Shown here: piece after piece, positions 22,623-33,806 of the stretch
Layout: every line of letters begins with the position of its first letter
Numbering within the stretch: position 1 is the first letter of the stretch
Assembly: GCA_026826555.1 (NCBI GenBank)
Contig: JAKSZT010054000.1
Span: 150,509-214,508 of the forward strand
Length of the DNA: 64,000 nucleotides
DNA from: Tolypeutes matacus
Taxonomy: Eukaryota; Chordata; Mammalia; Cingulata; Chlamyphoridae
Direction: 5' to 3'
Translations under genes and position numbers: made by a program
Notes under the pieces: model-generated
What the model was told of the DNA's origin: nothing
What the model saw: only the letters and a program-made list of their open reading frames with translations
Database searches by the model: none

Positions 22623-23611
22623 ATGCCTAAGCGCCAACAAAAAATTACGGGCCATACTAAGAAAATAGAAGACATGTCCCAAGAAAAGGAATACAGCAAA
22701 GTCCCAGAAGAGATGCATAATTTGAGAGAACTAATCAGTGAGATGAGCGCACATTTCCAAAATCAAATTAATGAGATGAAAGAGAATATAGTTAAAGAGA
22801 TCAATGACATCAAGAAGTCATTGCACGAACGTAAAGAAGAATTTGAAATCATGAACAGAAAAGTAACGGAGTTCATGGGAATGAAAGACACAATAGGTGA
22901 AGTAAAAAATACATTTGAAGCATACAACAGCAGACTCGAAATGATAGAAGAAAGAATAAGTGATACTGAAGACAGAGCAGCTAAAATTGAAGAGAGAAAA
23001 GAACAGAGAGAGAAAAGAATGGAAAAAATTGAGCAGGGGCTCAGAGAGTTGAATGACAACACAAAACACAAAAACATACGTGTCATGGGTGTTCCAGAAG
23101 GAGAAGGGAAAGGAAAAGGGGCAGAAAGAGTATTTGAGGAAATAATAGCTGAAAACTTCTCAACTCTCACGAAAGAAATGAACCTATATGTCCAAGAAAC
23201 ATACTGTACCTAATAAGAATAAATCCTAATAGACCTACGCCAAGACACGTATTATTCAGAATGTCAAATGTAAAAGATAAAGAGAAAATTCTCAGAGCAG
23301 CAAGAGAGAAGCAAACGATCACGTACAAAGGACGTCCAGTAAGACTTAGCACAGATTTCTCTTCAGAAACCATGGAGGCGAGAAGATAGTGGTATGATAC
23401 AATTAGGAAACTGAAAGAGAAAAACTGCCAGCCGAGAATTCTTTATCCAGCAAAACTGTCTTTCAAATATGAAGGTGAATATAAAGTATTCACAAACAAA
23501 CAGAAACTAAGAGAGTTTGCAAAAAAGAATCCAACTTTGCAGGAAATATTAAAGGAAGCCTTAGAACCTGAAAGAAAAAGACAGGAGAGAGAGGCTTGGA
23601 GGAGAGTATAG
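22623..23611 (+). pseudogene. L1-B ORF1, frameshifted
   Basis: Starts MPKRQQKITGHTKK. A long heptad-type coiled coil (about residues 35-135) is followed by the RRM-like core with MGVPEGEGKGKG. The first frame stops at 23211-23213 after 196 codons. Homology resumes in another frame with NPNRPTPRH and the C-terminal domain (AAREKQTITYKG, PRILYPAKLSFKYEG) to a stop at 23609-23611. A TAG also lies in the C-terminal domain where the consensus has a Gln or Trp before WYDTI. Product would have been the L1 RNA-binding trimer; it cannot be made as read. Confidence 0.88.
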
Positions 23612-23692
23612 AAGAAAGAAAAGCAGAAAGGATGACCAAAAGAGTAAAAAGAAAGACAAAAATAAGATGACATATAAAAACTAAAGAATAAA

Positions 23693-26600
23693 ATGGAGGA
23701 AATAAATAGTGCATTTTCAGTAATATCATTGAATGTGAATGGATTAAATTCCCCAATCAAAAGATACAGGCTGACAGAATGGATAAAAAAACACGAGCCA
23801 TCCATATGCTGCTTACAAGAAACTCATCTCAGACACAAGGATATAAGCCGGCTGAAAGTAAAAGGTTGGAAAAAGATACTCTATGCGAATAGTAAACAGA
23901 AAAGAGCAGGGGTAGCTATACTAATATCAGACAAAACAAACTTCAAATGCAAAAAAGTGAAAAGAGATGTGGAAGGCCATTATATATTAATAAAAGGGAC
24001 AATCCTCCAGGAAGATATAACAGTCATAAATATCTACGCACCTAACCAGGGTGCCCCAAAATATATGAGACAAACTCTGGCAAAACTGAATGGAGAAATA
24101 GACATTTCTACAATAATCTTCAGGGACTTCAACACCCCTCTCACATCATTAGATAGAACAACTAGACAGAAGATCAACAAGGGAACAGAGAACTTGAACA
24201 ATATGATAAACAAGTTAGACCTAACAGACATATACAGAACACTGCATCCAAACTCAGCGGGTTGTACATTCTTCTCAAGTGCCCATGGATCTTTCTCCAG
24301 GATAGACCACATGTTAGGTCACAATACAGCTCTCAATAAATATAAAAAGATTGAAATTATACAAAGCACCTTCTCAGAACATAATGGAATGAAACTAGAA
24401 ATCAATAACAGACAGGAAAAAAGGAAATTTGCAACTGTGTGGAGACTGAACAAAACACTCCTAAATATTCAGTGGGTCAAAGAAGAAATTGCAAGTGAAA
24501 TCAGTAAATATATTGAGACAAATGAAAATGAGAACACAACATATCAAAACTTATGGGATACAGCAAAAGCAGTCTTGAGAGGGAAATTTATAGCCCTAAA
24601 TGCCTATATTAAGAAACAGGAAAGAGCTAAACTCAAAGATTTAACTGAATAACTTGAGAAACTAGAAAAAGAACAGCAAAACAATCCCAAAGCAAAAAGA
24701 AGGAAAGAAATAATAAAGATTAGAGCAGAAATAAATGAAAATGAGAACAAAAAAGCAGTAGAGAAAATCAACAAAACCAAAAGCTGGTTCTTTGAGAAGA
24801 TCAATAAAATTGACAAACCCCTCGCTAGACTAACAAAGAAAAAAAGAGAGAAGATGCAAATAAATACAATCAGAAATGAAAGGGGGGGAATTACAAATGA
24901 CCTCACAGAAATAAAAAGAATCATAAGAGGATATTATGAGAAACTATATGCCAACAAACTAGTCAACCTGGATGAAATGGACAAATTTCTAGAAACTCAT
25001 AACCAACCTACACTGACACAACAAGAAATACAAGAACTTAACAAACCAATCACAATTAAGGAGATTGAATCCATCATCAAAAATCTCCCAGCAAAGAAAA
25101 GTCCAGGACCAAATGGCTTCACAGGTGAGTTCTACCAAGCATTTCTAAAAGAATTAACACCAACCCTGTTTAAAATCTTCCAAAAATTTGAAGAGGAGGG
25201 AAAATTACCCAACACATTTTATGAAGCCAACATCACCCTAATACCAAAGCCACATAAAGATTCCACAAGAAAAGAAAATTACAGACCAATCTCTCTCATG
25301 AACATAGATGCAAAAATTCTCAACAAAATACTTGCAAATCGAATCCAACAGCATATCAAAAGACTTATACATCACGACCAAGTGGGATTTATTCCTGGTA
25401 TGCAAGGATGGTTCAACATAAGAAAATCAATCAATGTAATACTCCACATTAACAAGTTGAAGGAAAAAAACCACATGATCATCTCAATAGATGCAGAAAA
25501 AGGCATTCGACAAAATCCAACATCCTTTTTTGATAAAAATACTTCAAAAGATATGAATAAAAGGAAAATTCCTCAATATGATAAAAGGCATATATGAAAA
25601 ACCCACAGCCAACATCATACTCAATGGGGAAAGGTTGACAGCTTTCCCCCTAAGATCAGGAACAAGACAAGGATGCCCACTGTCAGCATTGTTATTCAAC
25701 ATTGTACTAGAAGTTCTAACTAGGGCAATTAGACAAGACAAAAAAATTAAAGGTGTCCAAATAGGAAAAGAGGAAGTAAAACTCTCACTGTTTGCGGATG
25801 ACATGATCCTGTATTTAGAAAATCCTGAAGTATCCACAACAAAGCTACTTGAACTAATAAATGAGTTCAGCAAAGTGGCAGGATATAAGATCAACACGCA
25901 AAAATCAGTAAGGTTTTTGTACACTAGTACTGAACAATCTGTAGAGGAAATCAGGAAGAAAATTCCATTTTCAATAGCAACAAAAAGACTCAAATACCTA
26001 GGAGTTAATTTAACCAAGGAAATACAGAACCTATATGCAGAAAACTACAAAACAATGCTAAAAGAAATTTAAAAAGACCTAAACAAATGGAAAGACATTC
26101 CGTGTTCATGGATTGGAAGAATAATTATCGTGAAGATGTCAATCTTGCTCAAACTGATTTATAGATTCAATGCAATACCAATCAAAATCCCAACAGCTTA
26201 CTTTACAGAATTAGAGAAAGCAATTACCAAATTCATCTGGAAGGGTAAGTGCACCCGAATAGCCAAAAGTATTCTAAAAAAGAAGAGCAATGTGGGAGGA
26301 ATTTCACTGCCTGACCTTGAAACATATTACAAAGCTACAGTGGTCAAAACAGCATGGTACTGGCATAAAGATAGACATATTGATCAGTGGAATAGAATTG
26401 AGAATCCAGAAATAAACCCTCACCTATACAGTCAACTGGTTTTTGACAAACCTACCAAGCCCACGCTGATGGGAAAAAACAGTCTCTTCAACAAATGGTG
26501 TTGGGAGAACTGGATATCTATAACCAAAAGAATTAAAGAGGACCCCTATCTCACCCCCTATACAAGAATCAACTCAAAATGGATCAAAGATCTAAATATA

Positions 26601-27513
26601 AAAGCCAGGACCATAAAACTACTAGAAGAAAATGTAGGGAAACATCTTCAAGACCTTGTGGTAGGTGGTGGTTTCTTGGACTTCACACCCAAAGCACGTG
26701 CAACAAAAGAAAAATTAGGTAAATGGGACCTCCTCAAAATTAAACACTTTTGCACCTCACAGGACTTTGTCAGAAGGGTGAAAAGGCAGCTGACTCAATG
26801 GGAAAAAAATATTTGGAAATCACATATCTGATAAGGGTTTAATATCCAGGATATATAAAGAGATGTTACAGCTCAACAATAAAAAGACAAACGACCTAAT
26901 TAAAAAATGGGCAAAAGACTTGAATAGACATTTCTCCAAAGAAGAAATACAAATGGCAAAAAAAACCATGAAGAAATGCTCAATATCACTCATGATTAGG
27001 GAAATGCAAGTCAAAACTACAATGAGATATCATTTCACACCTATCAGAATGGCCACTATTAAAAAGACAGAGAACTACAAGTGTTGGAGAAGATGTGGAG
27101 AGATAGGAACACTTCTTCACTGTTGGTGGGAATGCAGGATGGTACAACCACTATGGGGGACTGTTTGACAGTTCCTAAAGAAGTTGAATATAGACTTGCC
27201 ACGTGACCCTGCCATACCATTACTGAGTATATACCCAGAAGAACTGAGAGCAGTGACATGAACAGACATCTGCACACCAATGTTCATAGCCACATTATTC
27301 ATCATTGCCAAAAGTTGGAAACAACCCAAGTGTCCATCAACAGATGAATGGATAAACAACCTGTGGTCTATTCACACAATGGAATATTATGCAGCTGTAA
27401 GAAGAAATGAAGTCATAAAGCATATGGCAACATGGATGAATCTGGAGGACATTATGTTGAGTGAAGCAAGCCAGACACAACAGGATAAATACTGTATGAA
27501 TGCATTACTATGA
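23693..27513 (+). pseudogene. L1-B ORF2 (endonuclease-RT), a few lesions
   Basis: Starts [21 protein letters not shown]. Endonuclease region 23693-24420: the usual catalytic SDH motif reads SEHNG (about 24380), an Asp-to-Glu change. RT region 24850-26080: [26 protein letters not shown], and an intact FADDMILYL at about 25791. The zinc-knuckle-type C-terminus ends near 27513, with [18 protein letters not shown] and EYYAAVRRNEV. Lesions seen: stop at 24650, frameshift near 25500 in a run of A, stop at 26070, frameshift near 26820, stop at 27166. Few enough to suggest a moderately young insertion. Confidence 0.9.
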
Positions 27514-27703
27514 ACCAAATATATTGTGTAATATATTGTTTGATTCACACACACACACACAAAAAAAAAATTTTACATGTATCCATTACATTTAATTGAG
27601 AAATGTATATATTTATTCATCTGTGTTTACTTTTTAGTTTTTTATTGCTTATGTTTTCAATTAATAAATGTACAAAATAAAGTTAAAAAAAAATTAAAGA
27701 TGC

Positions 27704-29100
27704 AATTTATTTTCCCAGAGTGTGAATATGTTTATCCCTGCTCTCCCAGGCCATTCAGAGTTCTTGTTCACCAGACTTAGCTTCCCACTACCATGTGGAG
27801 CCCCATGACCTCAGGGATTCAGGAGCAGAAAGAGGAGACAACCTGGTGTGACCTTAGTTACATCATCCAGGGACCTCACCTTGTTCTCTCCATCATGGAT
27901 GAGGCTTCTGTGCTTATTTAGGTTGTAGATCTTCCAAACACATATCATGCTGATCCTAACAGGACAGCTAGCCTGATGGAATTAAAAAAATCATCCACTT
28001 CTCATTGGATGCAGATTTCTCATAAGGTGATCAGAGCCTCAATTATCATCAACTCTGGGATACTCCCTGAGCTATCACCTCTGGGGAAGGTGCTGAATTG
28101 AAGAGAGACACGAGAAGGTAAATGTGGGACATGGCAGGTCTTGAACTTTGTTTCTGCATTAACAAGCTGGTCTCTGCCCCAGGACTGGCTCAGACTCACT
28201 TGCCTCACTTGTTACTTGGAGCTGGATTTTGACTGAAAGCTGCACTTATGCAGTATGGTTGTGGTATGTGAGCTGCAGGATGAGACTGGGACAGGAGTGG
28301 GATGGGTAAACAATAATCAGGAGGAGGGGCTCTTTGACAGGGTTCAATCTCCTCCAATCCTGGACTGAAGTGACCTGATGTTCTCTCCAGTGATTGAACT
28401 CTGGGAAACACAGGATGTCCATCAGATGGATGGTCCCCAAGGAGGTATTGCAGGTCCCTTTGGAATTTACTTGGGTATTTAGAGTTATGAATTTTAAAAT
28501 GTAGTTTGGGACTATAATAATATGACCTGTGAAGAGTTTCAGTAGAGATTTCAGAACTCTTGATAGATTCAGCCCTATCCTCACTGAGATTCATCTGTGA
28601 CATTAGTATCATTCTCCATTTTAAAGCCTGAGGATCTGAGTTTCAGAACTCTGTGTAATATTGAAAAAACAACCATTATTTATGAACATATGTACCATAA
28701 ATATGTCTTTTGATTTATTCCCTCTGCCATACATTTTTCACAAGCAGTTGGGATATTTTTAATTATTTTTAGGTAATAGCACCAATGGCCACAAGGAACT
28801 ATGATTTAAGAACAATGTACCAGGTGAGGATGGTGTATCCTGAGGGTGGAAGTGGTGCTGGGGAGTTGAAGGCCTGATGATCTCCTTCAAGTGCCAGAGG
28901 CCAGGGAAGAAATGGACAAGTGCTGCACATTTGCATGATCATTACAGGAGAGGAATGACTGGGTAAGTGTCCAGTGAACTGTCTAAGTTCATTCAGCTCC
29001 CAAAGTCTGAGCTTGGGTGTCAATCCAAATCAGAAGTCTATTGGACTTAATACTCTATGTACTGCCCCAACATCCTCTCAGCTTGCTCAGAGACTGCTGA
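27704..29100. other. Duplicated 3' flank of unit B
   Basis: Aligns by eye with 44625-46600 of unit D: 'tctcccaggc.attcag' (27745 and 44677), 'acctctggggaagg' (28077 and 44975), 'ttatttaagaacaatgt' and 'ctgccccaacatcctc'. No gene. The unit D copy contains a SINE that this one lacks, so 28077-28100 serves as its empty site. A short stretch at 28845-28960 has weak resemblance to V framework sequence but I do not call it. Confidence 0.6.
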
Positions 29101-29682
29101 TAGGAAGAAGGTTGTAATGGCTTCAATGATTGTGCTCCTGACAGAAGAGAGAGAACAGAAAGAGAAATGTTTGCCTCTAAAGATGAGGTTCCAAAGACTT
29201 CAGAAATTAATTTTGTACCATCACCACTCTCTGTGGACTGGCAACTTCTCTGGGAAGAGGACCCTGGGCCATAATGATATTTTGCAAGGATATACTTGAT
29301 TTCTAGTTTCTCAGATCTGCATATAGAAGAATATTTCATTGCAAGGTAGATCAATACCAGAGTGTTACCCATATATGATTAAGATGATTTGGATGGTGAT
29401 ATTGGTAACTTTTGTTCAGATGACATTCAGATGGGACTTTGGACTTGATGTTAAAATGAGTTGAGTGTGAATATCCTCACTATCTTGATTTTGTGATAAA
29501 AGGGTAGGTTAATCATTCACTACATTAGAAAACATGCATGTGTCCCCAGACCTAGTTTTTCTCCCTAGGTCTGGTTTTTAGAATGCTGGTGATAAATTAA
29601 GCCTGATTTATTATATGACCATCCTGAATGGGAAAAGTCTGTAACTTTGGGTATCTTTGGTCAACCTTAAGAGATATAGCAG
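29101..29682. other. Intergenic, no gene seen
   Basis: Up to about 29250 it is still loosely similar to 46600-46740 of unit D, then diverges. The IGHV3-like relic that follows in unit D has no counterpart here. No repeat family recognised. Confidence 0.45.
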
Positions 29683-30195
29683 GGGGACGGATGTGGCTCA
29701 AATGGTTGGGAAAACATCTCCCATATGGAGGCACCTGGGTTTGAACCCTGGGACCTCCTGGTAAAAAGAAAAAAAGAAAAATATAGAAGGTACATGTTTT
29801 TTCCAGTCCCCATGCATGGGTGCACCATCAAACCCTGTGAGCGGGTGAGCTGCCAGGCCCCATGTGTGGAAACACTTTCAGGCCCCATGCATGGGTGAGC
29901 TGCCAAGCCCTGTGAGTCACACAACAAGATGATGACATAACAAGTCACACTAGGGAGAGCCAAGATGAGCTGCACTGTAAAACAGGAACTAAGGTGGCAC
30001 AGGTGGTAGGATGCCTCTTTCACACATTGGAGATTCTGAGCATCAAATCCCAGTGAAGACAGGAGGAGAAGGATAAGAAGAGAGGGCAGGAAATGGACAC
30101 AGAGAGTTGCCCAGCGAATGGACACAGAAATAGCAAAAACAGAGGTGGGTGTAAAAATGGATAAAAGTAAATAAATCTTTAAAATAAAATAAAGT
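29683..30195 (+). mobile_element. DAS-type tRNA-derived SINE (xenarthran)
   Basis: The head has RNA polymerase III boxes: A box tggctcaaatgg (29694-29705) and B box ggtttgaaccc (29738-29748), in the tRNA-Ala-like arrangement of DAS SINEs. It continues through repeated 'ccatgcatgggtg' and 'ggtgagctgcc' segments to 'gaaatggacacagaga', 'aaataaatctttaaaa' and an A-rich tail. Length over 500 bp suggests a long or composite subtype. This family is known from armadillos and relatives and is the best clue to the organism. Confidence 0.85.
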
Positions 30196-31189
30196 GAAAT
30201 GAATTGAGAATTTTGGGGATGTTGAGATGAGATGAATTAATATTGCATGTGGTATGTACATGAATATTTTGGGGCCAGGAGTTAGGCTTGTAGGTGAATA
30301 ATGTTCCCCCAGAGATATCCAGGTCCTAACACCTGGAACCTCTGAGCTGTGAGTGGTCCCCTTAGCCCTGGCTGTGCACTCATCTTCTGTAACCTATTGA
30401 GATACAACCCTTGATTCATTGAAACTGAAAAATTGCTCCAGTCATTTTTTCAGTTTGTTCACTAGTGAGTATTTGACAAGCAACTTGTCAACCACTTTTG
30501 TTTGCAATGCTGAGACTACAGCATGAGCCCTACAAGCCAGTAAAAATCATGAGACTGTCTATCCCAAGTCATGTCTGGTAATTGCATTGCTTTAAAATTC
30601 CTCCTCACCCAACAAGGAGGCAGATATGCTATTGTTAACAGCTTCTGCCATAATTGAATTAATATCTCAGGGGAAATGGAACAGGAGGTGACTAAAATCC
30701 AATGGCAAGCTCACCTTAAAGTGTAAGTTAACTTCTAAGTGGGGCTTCTCTAGCTGTCCTTCAGGGGTAGGGAACTCTGGATGCAACTATTACTTAAGAC
30801 ACATCTGATCACCTTACTTGGAGTAATGTATGCATAAGTGAAGGCCTTCTAATGTGCAGGAATTGCTTGTGTTCCCAAATCTTTTCTGACAAATTGTTGA
30901 AAGCCACAGTCTAGCAGCCCTGAACTGTATCCACCTTCTTCTCTGCGGTGGTAAGAGGTCTTACATTGTAGAAGATAATTCGGAAGAGTAGGCTGGAACT
31001 TGTAGAGAGACCAAGAATTAGAAAATGAATATGCCGAATAGGTGATGCTTATGTCTTAGTGTTTGAGGGAGGCTTGTGTTTGTCAGTATTAGGAACCTCT
31101 CTTCCCTTAGAGACCAGATGATGTCCATGTGTTTGATAGAATTTGGTGATCCTGTATTTTATGGGGATTGTTATTGCCCATTCTCCCTG
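30196..31189. other. Intergenic, possible old repeat at 30270-30420
   Basis: No gene. 'aataatgttcccccagagatatccaggtcctaac' resembles a widespread ancient mammalian repeat, but I do not name it. The last five bases before the LTR (ccctg, 31185-31189) are its target site duplication. Confidence 0.45.
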
Positions 31190-31630
31190 TGTGGCAGTTT
31201 GATGTAATTATGAATTCCAAAAATATAATTCAATCATGCTTGTAAACTGATCTGTTAATCTGGGCATGATTAGGTTAGGATTAGGGCATTGAGCCCCACC
31301 CCTTGATGGGTGGGGAATCGAATATAAAAGGCAAGGCAAAGGACAGTTGAAGCAGTCTTTTGAGAAGCAGTTTTGATGTTGGAAAGAAGGCCCCAGGAGA
31401 AGAGAAGCAAGCCGTTCACCTGATCATCCGGAGAGAAACGTAGCCCCGGGAAGACTGGCAAACGCCGGCAGCTGTCTTGCTCTAACACGTGGCAATGGAC
31501 TGTGGTGAGAGAAGAAACTTAACACTTTATGGCCTGGTATCCGTGGACTTCTATCCCAAATAAATACCCTTTATAAAGACCAACTCATTTTTGGTATTTC
31601 ACATTAGCACCCCTTTGGCTGACTAATACA
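31190..31630 (+). repeat. 5' LTR of the gag-only element
   Basis: Begins TGTGGCAG, ends AATACA. TATAAAA at 31323-31329 and AATAAA at 31559-31564 are plausible promoter and polyadenylation signals. Lacks 23 bp present in the 3' LTR ('aggaaccccagaagcctg' region). Confidence 0.88.
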
Positions 31631-31736
31631 GAATTTGGCACTGAGGAGTGGGGAAGTGCTTTTGTATATACCAAAATGTTGGAATGGTTTTATAAATAGG
31701 TAAGGGGTATTTTTTGGAGGAATTGTGAAATGCTTG

Positions 31737-32849
31737 ATGGAAAAAAGCCTAGATTACTTTGAAGAGACTGTTGATGGTAATACGAATGCTAAAGAGACTT
31801 TCTATGATGCCTTGGAAGTAAATGATGAAACTATTATTGGAAACTGGAGGAAAGGTGATCCATGTTTTAAAGTTGCAGAGAACTTAACAAGATTAACTCC
31901 TGGTGTTATATGGAAGACAGAATTTGAAAATGGTGAACCAGAGCATTTAGCTAAAGAACTTTCCAAGGTAAACTCAGAGAATGTGGCTTGGCTTCTCCTT
32001 GCAGCTTATAGCAAAATACTAGATGAGAGAAATACACTAAGGACTGAACTTTTGGGCAAAAAGAAAACAGAAACTAATTCTGGAACTTCCAAGTTTCTGG
32101 AAATCAAATTCCCAGATGAAAATGCCCTATTTGAAGACTTTACTAAACTTGGAACTCGTAACTCAGAATTGAAAATGCAGTTATCTAGGAAAGCATTGTG
32201 GAAAGTCTTACTGTGTGATGGCTTGGAACCCTGCTTCCTGCATGCTAAACCAACAAAGTTTTTGAGAGAGCTGTATGAACAAAACCACTGTCAGCTTGGA
32301 CAAAAGAGGACATGGAAAGGAGAGATTGAAGGAGAATCAGCTTTAAGAAGAAAACCGTGGAAGCAGATATCTGGATTTAAGACATCTCCTTGGGCCAAGA
32401 GAGGAGCCCCACCCATGTGTACAGAGAGGGTGAGTTTGCCCCTGCAGTTGAAGAGGGTGGATGTTCCTACCCAATGTTCTGAGAAAGTTTTGATGCCGCA
32501 TGGTGCAGAGAGGGTGAGTTTTCCCCAGCAGTTGAAGAGGGTAGATGTCCCCACCCGATGTTCAGGACAAATTTTGCCACCCCAGGGTGCAGGGAGGTTG
32601 GAGCACATTCCTCAAAGATTAGGGCTGTTAAGGTCAACACCCCATAGGTCTGAGAGGGGTGTACCTGTCCCCCATAGATTAGAGAAGGCCAAGTGGTCAA
32701 CCCATTGCTCTGAGAGGGTTGAGCCTGTATGCCAAAGGTTAGGGAAAGCCAAGTGGTCTACTCGTAGCTCTGAGAGGGTTGAGCCTGTATGCCAAAGGTT
32801 AGGGGGAGTGTTGTCTTCACCTCACTGTACTAGGGGTCTAAGACTCTAA
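31737..32849 (+). CDS. Intact gag-like frame of the gag-only LTR element
   Basis: 370 codons from the first ATG (31737), preceded in frame by a stop at 31701. No retroviral enzyme motif. Two stretches resemble the Gag of the ERV-L at 51396: VAWLLLAAYSKILDERNTL (about residues 84-102; ERV-L has GWLLLDTLDTVTKERDEL) and LWKVLLCDG...PTKFLRELYEQ (about 157-185; ERV-L has LWRWLIDHG...STKFLLDLYKQ). The N-terminal half is acidic with a short predicted coiled coil. The C-terminal 135 residues are basic and built of tandem units (see 32424-32831). By analogy with MaLR elements it may assemble particles or bind RNA while pol is supplied in trans. That is inference; expression is unproven. Confidence 0.7.
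   Translation: MEKSLDYFEETVDGNTNAKETFYDALEVNDETIIGNWRKGDPCFKVAENLTRLTPGVIWKTEFENGEPEHLAKELSKVNSENVAWLLLAAYSKILDERNTLRTELLGKKKTETNSGTSKFLEIKFPDENALFEDFTKLGTRNSELKMQLSRKALWKVLLCDGLEPCFLHAKPTKFLRELYEQNHCQLGQKRTWKGEIEGESALRRKPWKQISGFKTSPWAKRGAPPMCTERVSLPLQLKRVDVPTQCSEKVLMPHGAERVSFPQQLKRVDVPTRCSGQILPPQGAGRLEHIPQRLGLLRSTPHRSERGVPVPHRLEKAKWSTHCSERVEPVCQRLGKAKWSTRSSERVEPVCQRLGGVLSSPHCTRGLRL
32424..32831 (+). repeat. In-frame tandem repeats in the gag-like frame
   Basis: Two 84 bp units start at 32424 and 32508 (GAGAGGGTGAGTTT...), then three 60 bp units start at 32652, 32712 and 32772 (GAGAGGGTTGAGCC...). All keep the reading frame. The encoded units begin ERV and end PTxCS or STxxS. Unit size is a multiple of three throughout. 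Confidence 0.85.
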
Positions 32850-33337
32850 CTCAAGGATTGGGTAAGGTGTGGCAATCACCCCAACACTCTTGGAGGGTGA
32901 GGTCTGAAGCTTGGTTGACACCCAGATGCTTGATGAGGGTGGAACCAAGAAAATGGCCGTTGGGCAAGCCTGTGGAAAGGGTGGGTTCCCATGTGGCCCC
33001 AAGGAAAAGAAACCATCATCTTAAAAATGACTCTCAGACTTTGAAATCAAATGGAGGATGCCCTGCAAGTTTACTGAACTGTAGAGGATCCATGACTCAT
33101 GTTTAACATCCCATTTTCTCCTTATACTATTGCAAATGTTTATCTTTGTCTCTCCATTTGTGTATTGGAAGCAGTTAAATGATTTTGTAAGATTCAGAGG
33201 TCTATAGCAGATGGAACTTTGCCTGAAGACAAACTGTATTTCTTTAAAATGATTTTGATATGATTTTGTACTTGGATTGTTACTGATTTAAGTTTTTTAA
33301 AATATTGTAATATATTTTTGGAATTCAGAGGGTGGAA

Positions 33338-33801
33338 TATGGCAGTTTGATGTAATTATGAAATCCAAAAATATAATTCAATCATGCTTGTAAACTGATC
33401 TGTTAATCTGGGCATGATTAGGTTAGGATTAGGGTGTTGAGCCCCACCCCTTGGTGGGTGGGGAATCGAATATAAAAGGCAAGGCAAAGGACGGTTGAAG
33501 CAGTCTTTTGAGATGCAGTTTTGATGTTGGAAAGAAGGCCCCAGGAGAAGAGAAGCAAGCAGTTCACCTGATCATCCGGAGAGAAACGTAGCCCCAGGAA
33601 GAGAGGAACCCCAGAAGCCTGAAACCTGGCAAACGCTGGCAGCTGTCTTGCTCTAACACGTGGCAATGGACTGTGGTGAGAGAAGAAACTTAACACTTTA
33701 TGGCCTGGTATCCGTGGACTTCTATCCCAAATAAATACCCTTTATAAAGACCAACCCATTTTTGGTATTTCACATTAGCACCCCTTTGGCTGACTAATAC
33801 A
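33338..33801 (+). repeat. 3' LTR of the gag-only element
   Basis: 464 bp, starts TATGGCAG (second base changed from TG), ends AATACA, followed by the duplicated ccctg (33802-33806). Confidence 0.88.
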
Positions 33802-33806
33802 CCCTG

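Larger units (their letters stand above)
22270..27703 (+). mobile_element. L1-B: nearly complete sense LINE-1 with 15 bp target site duplication
   Basis: The element spans 22285-27688, bounded by aaaaattaaagatgc at 22270-22284 and 27689-27703. The unit D counterpart (about 44620, 'gaattgaaaattaaagcctcc') lacks it, an empty paralogous site. Order: short 5' region (22285-22622), ORF1, ORF2, 175 bp 3'UTR with an A-tail. No YY1-type start was seen, so the 5'UTR may be truncated. Both UTRs differ from those of L1-A, -C and -D, making this a separate L1 lineage. Confidence 0.9.
31190..33801 (+). mobile_element. Gag-only LTR element (ERV-L/MaLR-like), complete
   Basis: Two LTRs (31190-31630 and 33338-33801) flank 1.7 kb of internal sequence and the whole is bounded by the 5 bp duplication ccctg (31185-31189, 33802-33806). 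After the 5' LTR, 'gaatttggcactgaggagtgggg' resembles the tRNA-Leu type primer binding site of ERV-L/MaLR. A purine-rich 'cagagggtgga' precedes the 3' LTR. The interior has one long frame, gag-like, and no protease, RT or integrase. By hand the LTRs differ at about 11 sites plus a 23 bp gap in the 5' LTR, about 2.5%. Confidence 0.88.

Noticed and set aside
28845..28960. Possible clan I IGHV framework ('gttgaaggcctgatgatctcc', 'agaggccagggaagaaatgg') with a reverse octamer at 28928
   Set aside because: No cysteines, leader or RSS in register, and the unit D paralogue is less V-like; similarity too weak to call.
29683..29760. tRNA gene suggested by A and B boxes
   Set aside because: The boxes are the head of a DAS SINE, followed by the SINE body and A-rich tail; no cloverleaf closes.
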